NCBI RefSeq assembly: GCF_000308815.1
Contig: NZ_BAFX01000080.1
Location: 1 to 64,000 of the forward strand
From: Nocardia concava NBRC 100430
GTDB lineage: Bacteria > Actinomycetota > Actinomycetes > Mycobacteriales > Mycobacteriaceae
Direction: 5' to 3'
DNA length: 64,000 nucleotides
The translations under genes and the position numbers were made by a program. Below, piece by piece: positions 8,488 to 16,998 of the stretch. The notes beneath the pieces are model-generated. The model searched no databases, had not been told where the DNA came from, and was given only the letters and a program-made list of their open reading frames with translations. Positions within the stretch are counted from its first letter, which is position 1; every line of letters begins with the position of its first letter.

Positions 8488-8794
8488 CGTCGACTTCCTT
8501 CCGATCTACGCACTTCATCGGTGGTTGCCGAACTCTAAGATGATCACGGGCTCACCTTCCACTCTCTTTCGCGGCGAGCGGTGCGCGACCGTGAATCGGC
8601 CGGATGAGCTGCGTGAACAAGCGATTGGTGTAACCGTCGGCGAACGGGCATCGACGAGTGTTGGTGAGATCCGCTCACTTTTCGGGAGAAGTCTCCAAAG
8701 CCGTGTCGCCGCGGCTGGTATCCGCCACAAAGACGTCCGGGAAACGCATCGGACCTCGAATTACGCTGTTACCGTCCGGGTTCGGAGGTGGACC
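8488..8794. other. Divergent intergenic region, pucR | choD-like
   Basis: This 307-bp stretch holds no convincing gene. It must contain both promoters. Two small palindromes are visible: GTGAG-N5-CTCAC at 8664-8678 and GGAGA-AG-TCTCC at 8685-8696, about 100 bp before the oxidase start. They are candidate regulator sites, but nothing in the sequence assigns them to the PucR protein. Confidence 0.4.
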
Positions 8795-10489
8795 ATGGGT
8801 ACATGCGAGGCCGACTACGACGTCGTGGTGGTCGGGTCGGGATTCGGCGGCAGCGTCACCGCGCTGCGGCTGACCGAAAAGGGCTACCGGGTCGGCGTCC
8901 TCGAAGCCGGACGCCGTTTCGCCGATGACGATTTCGCCCGCACGAATTGGGATTTCCGCCGGTATCTGTGGGCACCGCGGCTGGGCTGCTACGGAATTCA
9001 GCGGATTCACCGGCTGCGGGACTGCTTCATTCTCGCCGGGGCCGGAGTCGGCGGCGGATCGCTGAATTACGCGAATACCCTCTATCAGCCCGGCCCGGCG
9101 TTCTTCCGGGACCGGCAGTGGGCCGAAATCACCGACTGGGAGGCCGAGCTCGGCCCGCATTACGAACGCGCCCGGCGCATGCTGGGGGTCGTCACCAACC
9201 CGCGCCGCACCGACCCGGATCGGATCATCGCCGCGGTCGCCGAGCAGATGGGCGTCGGCGACACCTTCGTGCCGACACCGGTCGGGGTGTATTTCGGGGA
9301 GCCCGGAAAGACCGTCCCGGACCCGTATTTCGGCGGCGCCGGACCCGCGCGCACCGGCTGCCTCGAATGCGGCGAATGCATGACCGGGTGCCGGCACGGC
9401 GCGAAGAACACTCTCGTCAAGAACTACCTCGGGCTCGCCGAACGCGCCGGGGCCCGGGTGCATCCGATGACGACGGTCACCGCGCTGCGGCCGCGGCCCG
9501 ACGGCGGCTGGCACATCGAGACCCGGGACACCGCGGCGCGAATTCGAGGCCGCCGCAGCGTCTTCACCGCCCGGCACGTGGTGCTCGCCGCCGGGACCTG
9601 GGGAACGCAACGACTGCTGTTCGCCATGCGCGACGCCGGGGTGCTGCCGGAGCTCTCACCGCGACTGGGCGTGCTGACCCGCACCAATTCCGAGGCCATC
9701 CTCGGGGCCGGGCGCACGACGGTCGATCCCGCCGTGGACCTCACCGGCGGGGTCGCCATCACCTCGTCGTTCCATCCCACCCCCGACACCCATATCGAAC
9801 CGGTGCGCTACGGCAAGGGTTCCAACGCCATGGGGCTGTTGCAGACCTACATGATCGACGGCGACGGCCGGGTGCCGCGCTGGGTCAAGGTCGCGATTCC
9901 CGCACTGTCACACCCGATCCGGACCATGCGGCTGCTGCGCACCAAGCAGTGGAGCGAGCGGACGCTCATCCTGCTGGTCATGCAGAGCCTGGACAATTCG
10001 CTGACCACCTCCACCCGGCGCGGGCTCTTCGGCCGCCGCCGTTTCACCAGTGAACCCGGTTACGGCGCACCGAATCCCGGCTGGATCCCGGTCGGGCACG
10101 AGGTCACCCGCCGTGTCGCCGACCAGCTCGGCGCGACACCCGGCAGCACCTGGCCGGATCTGTTCAACCTGCCCATGACCGCGCATTTCATCGGCGGCTG
10201 CGTCATCGGATCGAATGCCGAGCAGGGTGTGATCGATCCGTATCACCGGGTGTACGGGTATCCAACACTCAGCATCGCCGACGGCTCGGCGATCTCGGCG
10301 AACCTGGGCGTGAATCCGTCGCTGACCATCGCGGCCCAGGCCGAACGCGCGGCCTCCATGTGGCCCGACAACGGCGACGCCGACCCGCGCCCGGAAATGG
10401 GCCAACCGTACCGGCGCATCGCACCGATCGCGCCCGGGCACCCGGTGGTACCCGAGCACGCACCGATCTTCCTTCCGATAGTCGGTTAG
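8795..10489 (+). CDS. choD: GMC oxidoreductase, ChoD-like cholesterol/steroid oxidase
   Basis: A 564-residue FAD enzyme similar in length and motifs to mycobacterial ChoD (about 578 residues). The dinucleotide-binding motif GSGFGGS lies at 14-20. GAGVGGGSLNYANT follows the second FAD contact. A cysteine cluster GCLECGECMTGCRHGAKN near 190, with iron-sulfur-like spacing, is typical of this subgroup and absent from secreted cholesterol oxidases. The C-terminal GMC signature is YPTLSIADGSAISANLGVNP. There is no signal peptide, so the protein is cytoplasmic. Substrate oxidation at a sterol 3-hydroxyl is inferred from ChoD; activity of this subgroup on cholesterol is disputed. GGAGG lies 6 nt before the ATG. 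Confidence 0.82.
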   Translation: MGTCEADYDVVVVGSGFGGSVTALRLTEKGYRVGVLEAGRRFADDDFARTNWDFRRYLWAPRLGCYGIQRIHRLRDCFILAGAGVGGGSLNYANTLYQPGPAFFRDRQWAEITDWEAELGPHYERARRMLGVVTNPRRTDPDRIIAAVAEQMGVGDTFVPTPVGVYFGEPGKTVPDPYFGGAGPARTGCLECGECMTGCRHGAKNTLVKNYLGLAERAGARVHPMTTVTALRPRPDGGWHIETRDTAARIRGRRSVFTARHVVLAAGTWGTQRLLFAMRDAGVLPELSPRLGVLTRTNSEAILGAGRTTVDPAVDLTGGVAITSSFHPTPDTHIEPVRYGKGSNAMGLLQTYMIDGDGRVPRWVKVAIPALSHPIRTMRLLRTKQWSERTLILLVMQSLDNSLTTSTRRGLFGRRRFTSEPGYGAPNPGWIPVGHEVTRRVADQLGATPGSTWPDLFNLPMTAHFIGGCVIGSNAEQGVIDPYHRVYGYPTLSIADGSAISANLGVNPSLTIAAQAERAASMWPDNGDADPRPEMGQPYRRIAPIAPGHPVVPEHAPIFLPIVG

Positions 10490-10499
10490 ACCCCGGCCG

Positions 10500-11378
10500 T
10501 CAGCGGAAATGCTCGATCAGCAGCCGGCTGAGCGGTTCGGGGGCCTCCTCCGGAATCCAGTGCGACACACCGGGTAGCACCTCGAGTCGGAAGGGACCGT
10601 CGACATACCGGTCCGTCAATTTCACACCCGTGTCGAGGACCGCGGTGTCGCGGTCGCTCCAGATCTGCAGCACCGGGACATCGACGCGGCCGCGCAGCAG
10701 GCGCGGAGAGGTGAACGGCATCCCGCGATACCAATGCAGTCCCCCGCGCGCGATCACCCTGTCGCGCAACCGATCCGAGTCGCGACGGGCCACCTCCGGG
10801 GACTGTCCGGTCCGCCGCAGCAGTGTCGGGAACGCGGCCGTCCGCATCATGAATTCCGGAATCAGCGGCAGCTGAAACAGATACATGTACCAGGAGGCCA
10901 CCCCTTGGCGGCTGGTGAGCATCGACCGCAGGAACGCGCCCGGATGCGGGACCGACAGCGCGGTCAGCGACCGCACCTGGCCCTGTGCGTGGATCGCCGC
11001 CGCCCAGGCCGCGGCCGCACCCCAGTCGTGGCCGACCAGGTGCACCGGCCGCCCGATCTGCCCGATCATCGACAGCACATCCCGGGCCTGTTCGTCGAGC
11101 CGATACTCCCAGCGCCAGCGGGGAGCCGCGGTGGCGCTGGCGCCCCGCAGATCCGGCGCGAAAGTCCGGAATCCGGCCTGGTTCAACAGTTCCGCCGTCG
11201 CCGCCCAACTGCGCGCGTCCTGCGGCCAACCGTGCAGCAGCAGGACCGGTTCACCCGCGAGCGGGCCGGAATCGACCACCGGAAATTCCAGCTCACCGCG
11301 GCGAAACGTGGCGATCCGCCCCGGATCGCTCCACACGCCACCGGACCCACCGGCGGATACGTTCGCCGTCGTCGACAT
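10500..11378 (-). CDS. Epoxide-hydrolase-like alpha/beta hydrolase
   Basis: A 292-residue cytoplasmic hydrolase. HGWPQ at 49-53 is the HGxP oxyanion motif of epoxide hydrolases. The nucleophile elbow is GHDWGA with Asp118, as in epoxide hydrolases and haloalkane dehalogenases rather than serine esterases. A C-terminal HWIPEE gives the catalytic His. The ATG at 11378 is preceded by AGGAGGT at 4-nt spacing. An upstream in-frame ATG at 11402 lacks such a site. The gene converges on the ChoD-like gene with 10 bp between stops. The substrate is unknown. Confidence 0.82.
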   Translation of the reverse strand: MSTTANVSAGGSGGVWSDPGRIATFRRGELEFPVVDSGPLAGEPVLLLHGWPQDARSWAATAELLNQAGFRTFAPDLRGASATAAPRWRWEYRLDEQARDVLSMIGQIGRPVHLVGHDWGAAAAWAAAIHAQGQVRSLTALSVPHPGAFLRSMLTSRQGVASWYMYLFQLPLIPEFMMRTAAFPTLLRRTGQSPEVARRDSDRLRDRVIARGGLHWYRGMPFTSPRLLRGRVDVPVLQIWSDRDTAVLDTGVKLTDRYVDGPFRLEVLPGVSHWIPEEAPEPLSRLLIEHFR

Positions 11379-11512
11379 CGGTACCTCCTGCGATCGCGCC
11401 ATTGCCGCTCCAGCGTGTCACAGCGCCCACATTTCCGCTACCGACAGTTACACATAAATGGATCGAACGCATTGAACGATGCACAATCGTGGCACCCTTT
11501 TCTATGGGGGCC

Positions 11513-11518
11513 TAGAGT
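11513..11518 (+). promoter_or_regulatory. -10 element TAGAGT placed for a leaderless transcript
   Basis: TAGAGT fits the actinobacterial TANNNT -10 consensus. It ends 6 nt before the ATG at 11525, and there is no Shine-Dalgarno sequence between. This spacing puts the transcription start at or next to the start codon. Confidence 0.5.
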
Positions 11519-11524
11519 CAAGGC

Positions 11525-12907
11525 ATGGGCATCGAGTGTTCGAGCGTCGTCTCCGCACCGCTGACCGACGTCTTCGACTGGTTCTCCCGTCCCGGCGCCT
11601 TCGCACGATTGGCACCACCCTGGCAACCGATCCGGCTGCTCGAGGAAACCCGTTCCCTCGCCGACGGACAAGCGGTACTCGGTTTGCCAGCGGGTCTGCG
11701 CTGGGTCGCCCGCCACGACCCGGCCGCCTACGATCCGCCGCATCGTTTCGCCGACGAGGTCGCCGCGGCGGGTCCCGCTTCCCGGCCCGCGGCGCTGTTG
11801 ATGCGCTGGCGCCACATCCACGAGTTCGAAGCGGTGGACGCCGAGCACACCAGGGTGATCGACCGGGTGCACACGCCGGTGCCCGCCGCATTGCTGCGGG
11901 CCACCTTCGACTACCGCTATCGCCAGCTCGCCGAGGATCTCGCCGCGCACCGGCGAGCGGCCCGGGCCGGACTCGGTCCCCGGACCATTGCCGTCACCGG
12001 GGCCGGCGGGCTCGTGGGGTCGGCGTTGACGGCCTTCCTGAGCACCGGCGGCCACACCGTGGTGCGGCTGGTCCGCCGCACGCCACGCGAACCCGATGAG
12101 CGGCAATGGAATCCGGCCGCACCCGATCCCGCGCTGCTCGACGGCGTCGACGCGGTGATCCACCTGGCCGGGGCGTCGATCGCGGGCCGGTTCACCGAAC
12201 GGCATCGCCGCGAGATCGCCGACAGCCGCGTCGGACCCACCCGAGCCTTGGCCGAGCTCGCCGCGCGCGCCGGGATCGGTGTCTTCGCCAGCGCCTCGGC
12301 GATCGGCTACTACGGATTCGACCGCGGCGACGAGGAATTGACCGAGGACAGCGGCCGCGGCGAGGGCTTCCTCGCCGATGTCGTCGCCGACTGGGAGGCC
12401 GCCACCGACCCCGCGGCCGAGGCCGGGATCCGGGTCGTCCGGGTGCGCACCGGCATCGTGCAGTCCCCCGCCGGCGGCACGCTGCGCCTGCTGCGTCCGT
12501 TGTTCGCGCTCGGGCTCGGCGGGCGCATCGGCGATGGCCGGCAGTGGATGTCCTGGATCGGCATCGACGATCTGGTCGACGTGTATCACCGTGCGCTGTG
12601 GGACGATTCGCTGTCGGGCCCCGTCAATGCCGTGGCACCCGCGCCCGTACGCAACAGCGATTACACCGCGACGCTGGCGGCCGCGCTGCACCGGCCCGCG
12701 CTGCTGCCGGTCCCCGGGTTCGGCCCCGCGCTGCTGCTGGGTTCCCAGGGCAACCGGGAACTCGCCGCCGCCAGTCAGCGCGTACTGCCAGCCGCGCTGA
12801 CAGCGGCCGGGCATCACTTCCGCAATCCCGATCTCGACTCCGCCCTGCGCCACCTGCTGGGCGAGAATCCGCCCGCCGCACCCGAATCCGATACTGCCCA
12901 GCGGTGA
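11525..12907 (+). CDS. TIGR01777-family protein: SRPBCC domain fused to NAD-dependent epimerase/SDR
   Basis: A 460-residue two-domain protein. Residues about 1-150 form an SRPBCC (START-like) lipid-cavity domain (ECSSVVSAPLTDVFDWFSRPG). From about 155 an extended SDR follows with the nucleotide motif VTGAGGLVGSAL and DAVIHLAGASIAGRFT, the pattern of the TIGR01777/SDR39U1 family. The C-terminal DUF1731 part includes NSDYTATLAAALHRP. Family members have no settled substrate; the lipid-binding front domain suggests a hydrophobic one. The expected Tyr-x3-Lys area reads ASAIGYYGF, as in this atypical family. Confidence 0.85.
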   Translation: MGIECSSVVSAPLTDVFDWFSRPGAFARLAPPWQPIRLLEETRSLADGQAVLGLPAGLRWVARHDPAAYDPPHRFADEVAAAGPASRPAALLMRWRHIHEFEAVDAEHTRVIDRVHTPVPAALLRATFDYRYRQLAEDLAAHRRAARAGLGPRTIAVTGAGGLVGSALTAFLSTGGHTVVRLVRRTPREPDERQWNPAAPDPALLDGVDAVIHLAGASIAGRFTERHRREIADSRVGPTRALAELAARAGIGVFASASAIGYYGFDRGDEELTEDSGRGEGFLADVVADWEAATDPAAEAGIRVVRVRTGIVQSPAGGTLRLLRPLFALGLGGRIGDGRQWMSWIGIDDLVDVYHRALWDDSLSGPVNAVAPAPVRNSDYTATLAAALHRPALLPVPGFGPALLLGSQGNRELAAASQRVLPAALTAAGHHFRNPDLDSALRHLLGENPPAAPESDTAQR

Positions 12908-13093
12908 CCATCGCCCGCTACGCGCTCTCCACCGAAAGTCGCATCGTTAGTGCATCGTTTTGCTAGAATCGATCCGGTCCCAGAACACGGCGACTCCGGG
13001 AAACACGAGTAACGGCTGGGTGCCCGAAGCGTCGACGGTGTCGCAGCAGCGCCGCCCGCACATCGTCGACGCGGCCCGGGCACAATCAGGGTC

Positions 13094-13954
13094 ATGTCAC
13101 CACGCCCGACGACCACCCCGGATCAGGCCGGTTATTCCGTCCGCGTGGTCGCCGAGCGCCTCGGCATCCCGACCGCCACCCTGCGCAGCTGGAATCGCCG
13201 CTACGGCATCGGGCCTCGCCAGGATCGGCCCGGACGGCATCGGCTCTACTCCGAAGGCGATATCGCGGCGCTCGTGCGGATGCGCGAACTGCTCGACACC
13301 GGCATGAGCGCGGCCGCGGCGGCGGCCGCCATTCGCGGTCCGGCCTTGCCGCGCGGCGACCGGGCGGCGCTGCTGGCCGCCGCGTTCGCGCTCGACGAGC
13401 AACTGGTGTGCGGTCTGCTCGAACAGCATGTGCGCGCCCACGGCGTGGTCGAGACCTGGAATGGGTTGTGCCGCCCCGCCTTCGCGGAGGTCGTGGACCG
13501 TCAGCTGGGTGGCGACCGGTGCATCGATGTGGAGCACCTGCTGTCGTGGTGCCTGATCGCCACCCTGCACCGGCTCACGCCGCCGGTGCCCTCGCATCCC
13601 GCCCCGACGCTGGTGCTGGCCTGCACGAGCGGTGAAACCCATTCGCTGCCATTGGAAGTGCTGCACGCCGCGCTGTCCGAACGCGGGATCGGCGCACGCA
13701 TGCTCGGCCCGGACGTCCCGACCGAGGCCTTGAGCGCGACACTGGACCGCATGCCCGCTCCCGCCACCGTCATGCTCTGGTCCCAGCGGGAGGCGACCGC
13801 GCTGACCTCGGCCGTGCGCGCCTGCCTGGCCGCCGACGCCCGCGTCCACGTGGGCGGGGACGGCTGGCAGGACGTGCTGCTGCCCGACTCGGTGGTCCGC
13901 CTGACCAGCCTCACCGACGCGGTCGAACGACTCGGCCACCCGGCGGCGCGATGA
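13094..13954 (+). CDS. MerR-family regulator with degenerate B12-binding-like domain
   Basis: A 286-residue regulator. The N-terminal MerR winged helix is clear (YSVRVVAERLGIPTATLRSWNRRYGI at about 14-40, then RLYSEGDIAALVRM). The C-terminal part is like the cobalamin-binding module of CarH/LitR photoreceptor-repressors, with a helical VEHLLSW segment. The cobalt-ligating DxHxxG motif is not present: the equivalent region reads ACTSGETHSLPLEV. It may therefore sense something else or be ligand-free. Its stop overlaps the ATG of the next regulator by 4 nt (ATGA). A TAGAAT hexamer at 12964-12969 is a possible but distant promoter. Confidence 0.85.
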   Translation: MSPRPTTTPDQAGYSVRVVAERLGIPTATLRSWNRRYGIGPRQDRPGRHRLYSEGDIAALVRMRELLDTGMSAAAAAAAIRGPALPRGDRAALLAAAFALDEQLVCGLLEQHVRAHGVVETWNGLCRPAFAEVVDRQLGGDRCIDVEHLLSWCLIATLHRLTPPVPSHPAPTLVLACTSGETHSLPLEVLHAALSERGIGARMLGPDVPTEALSATLDRMPAPATVMLWSQREATALTSAVRACLAADARVHVGGDGWQDVLLPDSVVRLTSLTDAVERLGHPAAR

Positions 13955-14760
13955 CACGGCAACGCTCCGTCAACGAACTCGGCGAGTTCCTGCGCGCCTG
14001 CCGCGCGGCCGTGCGACCGGAAGAAGCCGGGCTGGTCGCGCACGGCCGCCGACGGGTCGCGGGATTGCGCCGCGAGGAAGTCGCGGAACTCGCGGGTGTG
14101 AACACGGACTACTACACCCGGCTCGAACAGGGACGCGAGCGCAACCCGTCGGCGCAGATGCTGGCGGCGTTGAGTTCGGCGCTGCGGCTGAACGAGGCGT
14201 TGCGCGAGCATCTGTATCGGCTCGGGGGCATCGCCGCGCCCGCGCGGATCGCCAGTGAGACGGTCGGTCCGACGGTGCGCGGCCTGCTCGACTCCTATCC
14301 GGCCGCACCGGCTCTGGTGTTGAATCCGGCGATGGACATCCTCGCCGCCAATGCGGTGGCCGAGGTCTTCTTCTCCGGATTCCCGCGCCTGGACAACCTG
14401 GCGCGCATGACCTTTCTCGAACCGGCGGCCCGCCGGTTCTGCATCGAGTGGACCTGGACCTGCCAGGCGATGGTCGCGGGCTTCCGGCAGGCGGGCGCGC
14501 TGTTTCCGGAGGACCGGCGGCTGCGGCAGGTGGTGGCCGAACTCCTCGACGCCAGTGCCGAATTCGCCGAGCTGTGGCAGTCGTACACGCTGTGCGTCGC
14601 GACGAGCGAGGCCAGGCGGTTCCGTCATCCCGAGCTCGGCGCGCTCGCGCTGACCTACGAAACCTTCGATGTGCGCGGCGCGGCGGGTCAGCGCCTGATG
14701 GTCTATCGGGCCGAGCCCGGCAGCGCCACCGCCGCGGCCCTGGCCGGTGCCGGGGTGTAG
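13951..14760 (+). CDS. XRE-family regulator with MmyB-like ligand-binding domain
   Basis: A 269-residue regulator. An N-terminal HTH_31 domain (residues about 8-85) reads LGEFLRACRAAVRPEEAGL, RREEVAELAGVNTDYYTRLEQGRERNPS. The C-terminal MLTR/MmyB domain binds a small molecule or fatty acid in characterised relatives (Asn-Pro-Ala-Met-Asp and FLEPAARRFCIEWTW segments). It overlaps the MerR gene by 4 nt and is certainly translated from the same message. Such regulators usually control a neighbouring oxidoreductase, but none is adjacent here. A homologous regulator is encoded at 53626-54405. Confidence 0.88.
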   Translation: MTRQRSVNELGEFLRACRAAVRPEEAGLVAHGRRRVAGLRREEVAELAGVNTDYYTRLEQGRERNPSAQMLAALSSALRLNEALREHLYRLGGIAAPARIASETVGPTVRGLLDSYPAAPALVLNPAMDILAANAVAEVFFSGFPRLDNLARMTFLEPAARRFCIEWTWTCQAMVAGFRQAGALFPEDRRLRQVVAELLDASAEFAELWQSYTLCVATSEARRFRHPELGALALTYETFDVRGAAGQRLMVYRAEPGSATAAALAGAGV

Positions 14761-14805
14761 CGCACCCAGGCAACCGGGCGGCGCCGGTGCTTACCATCAC
14801 CGACC

Positions 14806-15741
14806 GTGAAAACCTTCCCCCACAATCGCACTCGGTCCCGTCGCGGCGTGGCGGCGGGCGCGGCCCTGCTCGCGCTGGCGGCCGTCGGTGTCGCCGCACC
14901 GGCAACCACACTGGCGCAATCGGATTCGTGCCCGTCCGTCACCGTGTCCACGGTCGCCACCGCGGTGATCCCGTTCGTGGACTGGGCCGAGAATCTCGGG
15001 TTCGACGGGCAGGGCAATCTGTGGGTGGCGCGGCTCTACCGCAACGAGGTGCAGCGTTATGACTCCGCGGGCCGGGTCACCGCGACGGTGCCGGTGCCCT
15101 CACCGGGCGCGATTCGCCTGGGTCCCGACCAGCTGCTGTATGTGGTCTACGGCGACAACTCGCTGAACTTCGCACCCGGCGTGCACGACAGCGGTGTCGT
15201 CCGCTTCGATCCGGCAGCCGCCACGCCCGTCGCCGAACCCTTCGTCAGCGGTTTGACCATGGCCAACGGCGCCGCGTTCGATACCTCGGGCAATCTGTAC
15301 GTCGCCGACACCGGAATCGGGGTACTGCGGGTCCGGCCCGACGCCACGATCGACACCGAGTGGTCCGCGCAGGCCAGGATGTTCGGCGTCAACGGCCTTG
15401 CCGTCCACGGCGATTCGGTCTACACCACCGTCTACCTCACCCCGCAGGGCCGACTGCTGCGCATCCCGATCGCCGACCCCGCCCGGCAGAGCACCACCGT
15501 GGAGACGGCGCTGGCCGACGATCTCGCGGCGGGCCGGGACGGATTCCTCTATGTGGCCTCCACCTCCGGCGCTCTCCTGCGCGTGGATCCCGATCCCGAC
15601 ACCCGCACCACCTGCACACTGCTGAACCGCGACCCCTTGGCGGCGGTGGCCGCGCTCCCGAACTCCGGCGACCTGATGGTCGCCACCGGCCGCGGGGACG
15701 TCCTCCGGGTTCACTTGCGAACCAGCGGCTCCGGCTCCTGA
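14806..15741 (+). CDS. Secreted SMP-30/NHL-type beta-propeller protein
   Basis: A 311-residue exported protein. Residues 1-38 form a signal peptide with a double-Arg N-region (RTRSRRGVAAGAALLALAAV) and cleavage after a TTLAQ-like site. The rest is a six-bladed propeller of the SMP-30/vgb type, with repeated strands such as NLGFDGQGNLWVARLYRNEVQRYDSAG and GNLYVADTGIGVLRVRPD in pieces. Some relatives are lactonases, but the metal ligands cannot be assigned here. The start is GTG. TACCAT at 14792-14797 is a possible -10 with 8 nt to the start and no ribosome-binding site. The function is unknown. Confidence 0.8.
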   Translation: MKTFPHNRTRSRRGVAAGAALLALAAVGVAAPATTLAQSDSCPSVTVSTVATAVIPFVDWAENLGFDGQGNLWVARLYRNEVQRYDSAGRVTATVPVPSPGAIRLGPDQLLYVVYGDNSLNFAPGVHDSGVVRFDPAAATPVAEPFVSGLTMANGAAFDTSGNLYVADTGIGVLRVRPDATIDTEWSAQARMFGVNGLAVHGDSVYTTVYLTPQGRLLRIPIADPARQSTTVETALADDLAAGRDGFLYVASTSGALLRVDPDPDTRTTCTLLNRDPLAAVAALPNSGDLMVATGRGDVLRVHLRTSGSGS

Positions 15742-15800
15742 GCACCCGCCGACCGCGCAACACGCCCGATCCGGGCTGACGGATCGGGCCGCGACGCCGC

Positions 15801-15806
15801 TACGTT
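15801..15806 (+). promoter_or_regulatory. -10 element TACGTT placed for a leaderless transcript
   Basis: TACGTT ends 6 nt before the GTG at 15813. No purine-rich ribosome-binding site lies in between, so the mRNA probably begins at the start codon. Confidence 0.4.
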
Positions 15807-15812
15807 GGCGGT

Positions 15813-16991
15813 GTGCCAGACGAGACGACCACCAGCGCAGCGGACGAGCCAACTCCGGACGACGGCCCGCCGCCCCCGGACACCAAGGACGACACCGCGA
15901 TCACGCCCGACCGGCTGGCCGCGGCGGTGCTCCCGGCCTGGCTGCCGCGCGCCTACCTGCTGGCGGCGGCCACGGTGGCGGGGGTCGTCATCACCTTCTG
16001 GGCATTGATGCGACTGCACGGGCTGCTGACGGTGCTGGTGGTGTCGCTGTTCCTGGCCTTCGCCATCGAACCCGCGGTGAACTGGCTGGCGGCGCGCGGC
16101 TGGAAGCGCGGGGCGGCGACGCTGTCGGTCTTCGTGGTGGTGACCGGGGTGCTGGTCGGATTCGTCTGGACCATGGGCGAATTGGTGGTCGGGCAGGTGA
16201 CCATGCTCATCAAGAATCTGCCCCAGTACACCGAAAACACGGTCGTGTGGGTCAATACCTCGTTCCACACCGAAGTCTCGGTCACCGATCTGACCGATCG
16301 CTCCTCGGATCTGAGTTCGAAACTGCAATCGTGGGCGCTGAACCTGGCCGGGGATGTGTGGGGTATCGGCACCACCGCACTGGGCGTGCTGTTCCAGGGC
16401 CTGGGCGTGCTGCTGTTCACCTATTACTTCGCCGCCGATGGACCGCGCTTCCGCAATGCGGTGTGCTCGCTGCTGCCGCCGCGTCGCCAGCAGCATGTGC
16501 TGCGCGCCTGGGACATCGCGGTCGAGACGACCGGAGGCTACCTGTATTCACGTGCGCTGCTGGCGTTCTGCTCGGCGGTGGCGCACTTCGCCGCCATGCG
16601 GGTGCTGGACATTCCGTCGGCGTTCGCGCTCGCGCTGTGGGTGGGTGTGGTGTCGCAGTTCATTCCCACCGTCGGCACCTACCTCGCGGGCGCGCTCCCG
16701 GTGATGGTGGCGCTGGCGCACAATCCGCGGACGGCGCTGTGGATCCTCGGTTTCATCGTGGTGTATCAGCAGTTCGAGAATTACGTCCTGCAGCCGCGCA
16801 TCACCGCCACGACCCTGGATATGCATCCCGCGGTCGCCTTCGGCGCGGTGCTCGCGGGCGCGGCGCTGTTCGGCGCGACCGGTGCGCTGCTGGCGATTCC
16901 GGTGACGGCCACCGCGCAGGCCTTCCTGTCGGCCTACGTCCGCCGCTACGACGTGCAAGATCCGGCGGTGGCGGCATCCGGCAAGGGGTGA
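15813..16991 (+). CDS. AI-2E-family (TqsA/PerM-like) membrane transporter
   Basis: A 392-residue polytopic membrane protein. An acidic, proline-rich N-terminal tail (1-45) is followed by about eight hydrophobic segments in the AI-2E exporter pattern. These include AYLLAAATVAGVVITFWALM, the RGWKRGAATLSVFVVVTG break and the conserved C-terminal IPTVGTYLAGALPVMVAL and GFIVVYQQFENYVLQPRI parts. Family members export autoinducer-2 or act as Na+/H+ antiporters, and the substrate is not readable here. It converges with the reductase gene at 16999 with 7 bp between. Confidence 0.88.
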   Translation: MPDETTTSAADEPTPDDGPPPPDTKDDTAITPDRLAAAVLPAWLPRAYLLAAATVAGVVITFWALMRLHGLLTVLVVSLFLAFAIEPAVNWLAARGWKRGAATLSVFVVVTGVLVGFVWTMGELVVGQVTMLIKNLPQYTENTVVWVNTSFHTEVSVTDLTDRSSDLSSKLQSWALNLAGDVWGIGTTALGVLFQGLGVLLFTYYFAADGPRFRNAVCSLLPPRRQQHVLRAWDIAVETTGGYLYSRALLAFCSAVAHFAAMRVLDIPSAFALALWVGVVSQFIPTVGTYLAGALPVMVALAHNPRTALWILGFIVVYQQFENYVLQPRITATTLDMHPAVAFGAVLAGAALFGATGALLAIPVTATAQAFLSAYVRRYDVQDPAVAASGKG

Positions 16992-16998
16992 TCGGCGG

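Noticed and set aside
8515..8730. A 71-residue minus-strand frame between the PucR gene and the ChoD-like gene
   Set aside because: It covers the promoter region of both genes, has no ribosome-binding site and a composition unlike real proteins.
11438..12853. A 471-residue minus-strand frame opposite the TIGR01777 gene
   Set aside because: It has no recognisable domain, while the plus-strand frame has clear Rossmann and SRPBCC motifs and a good promoter.
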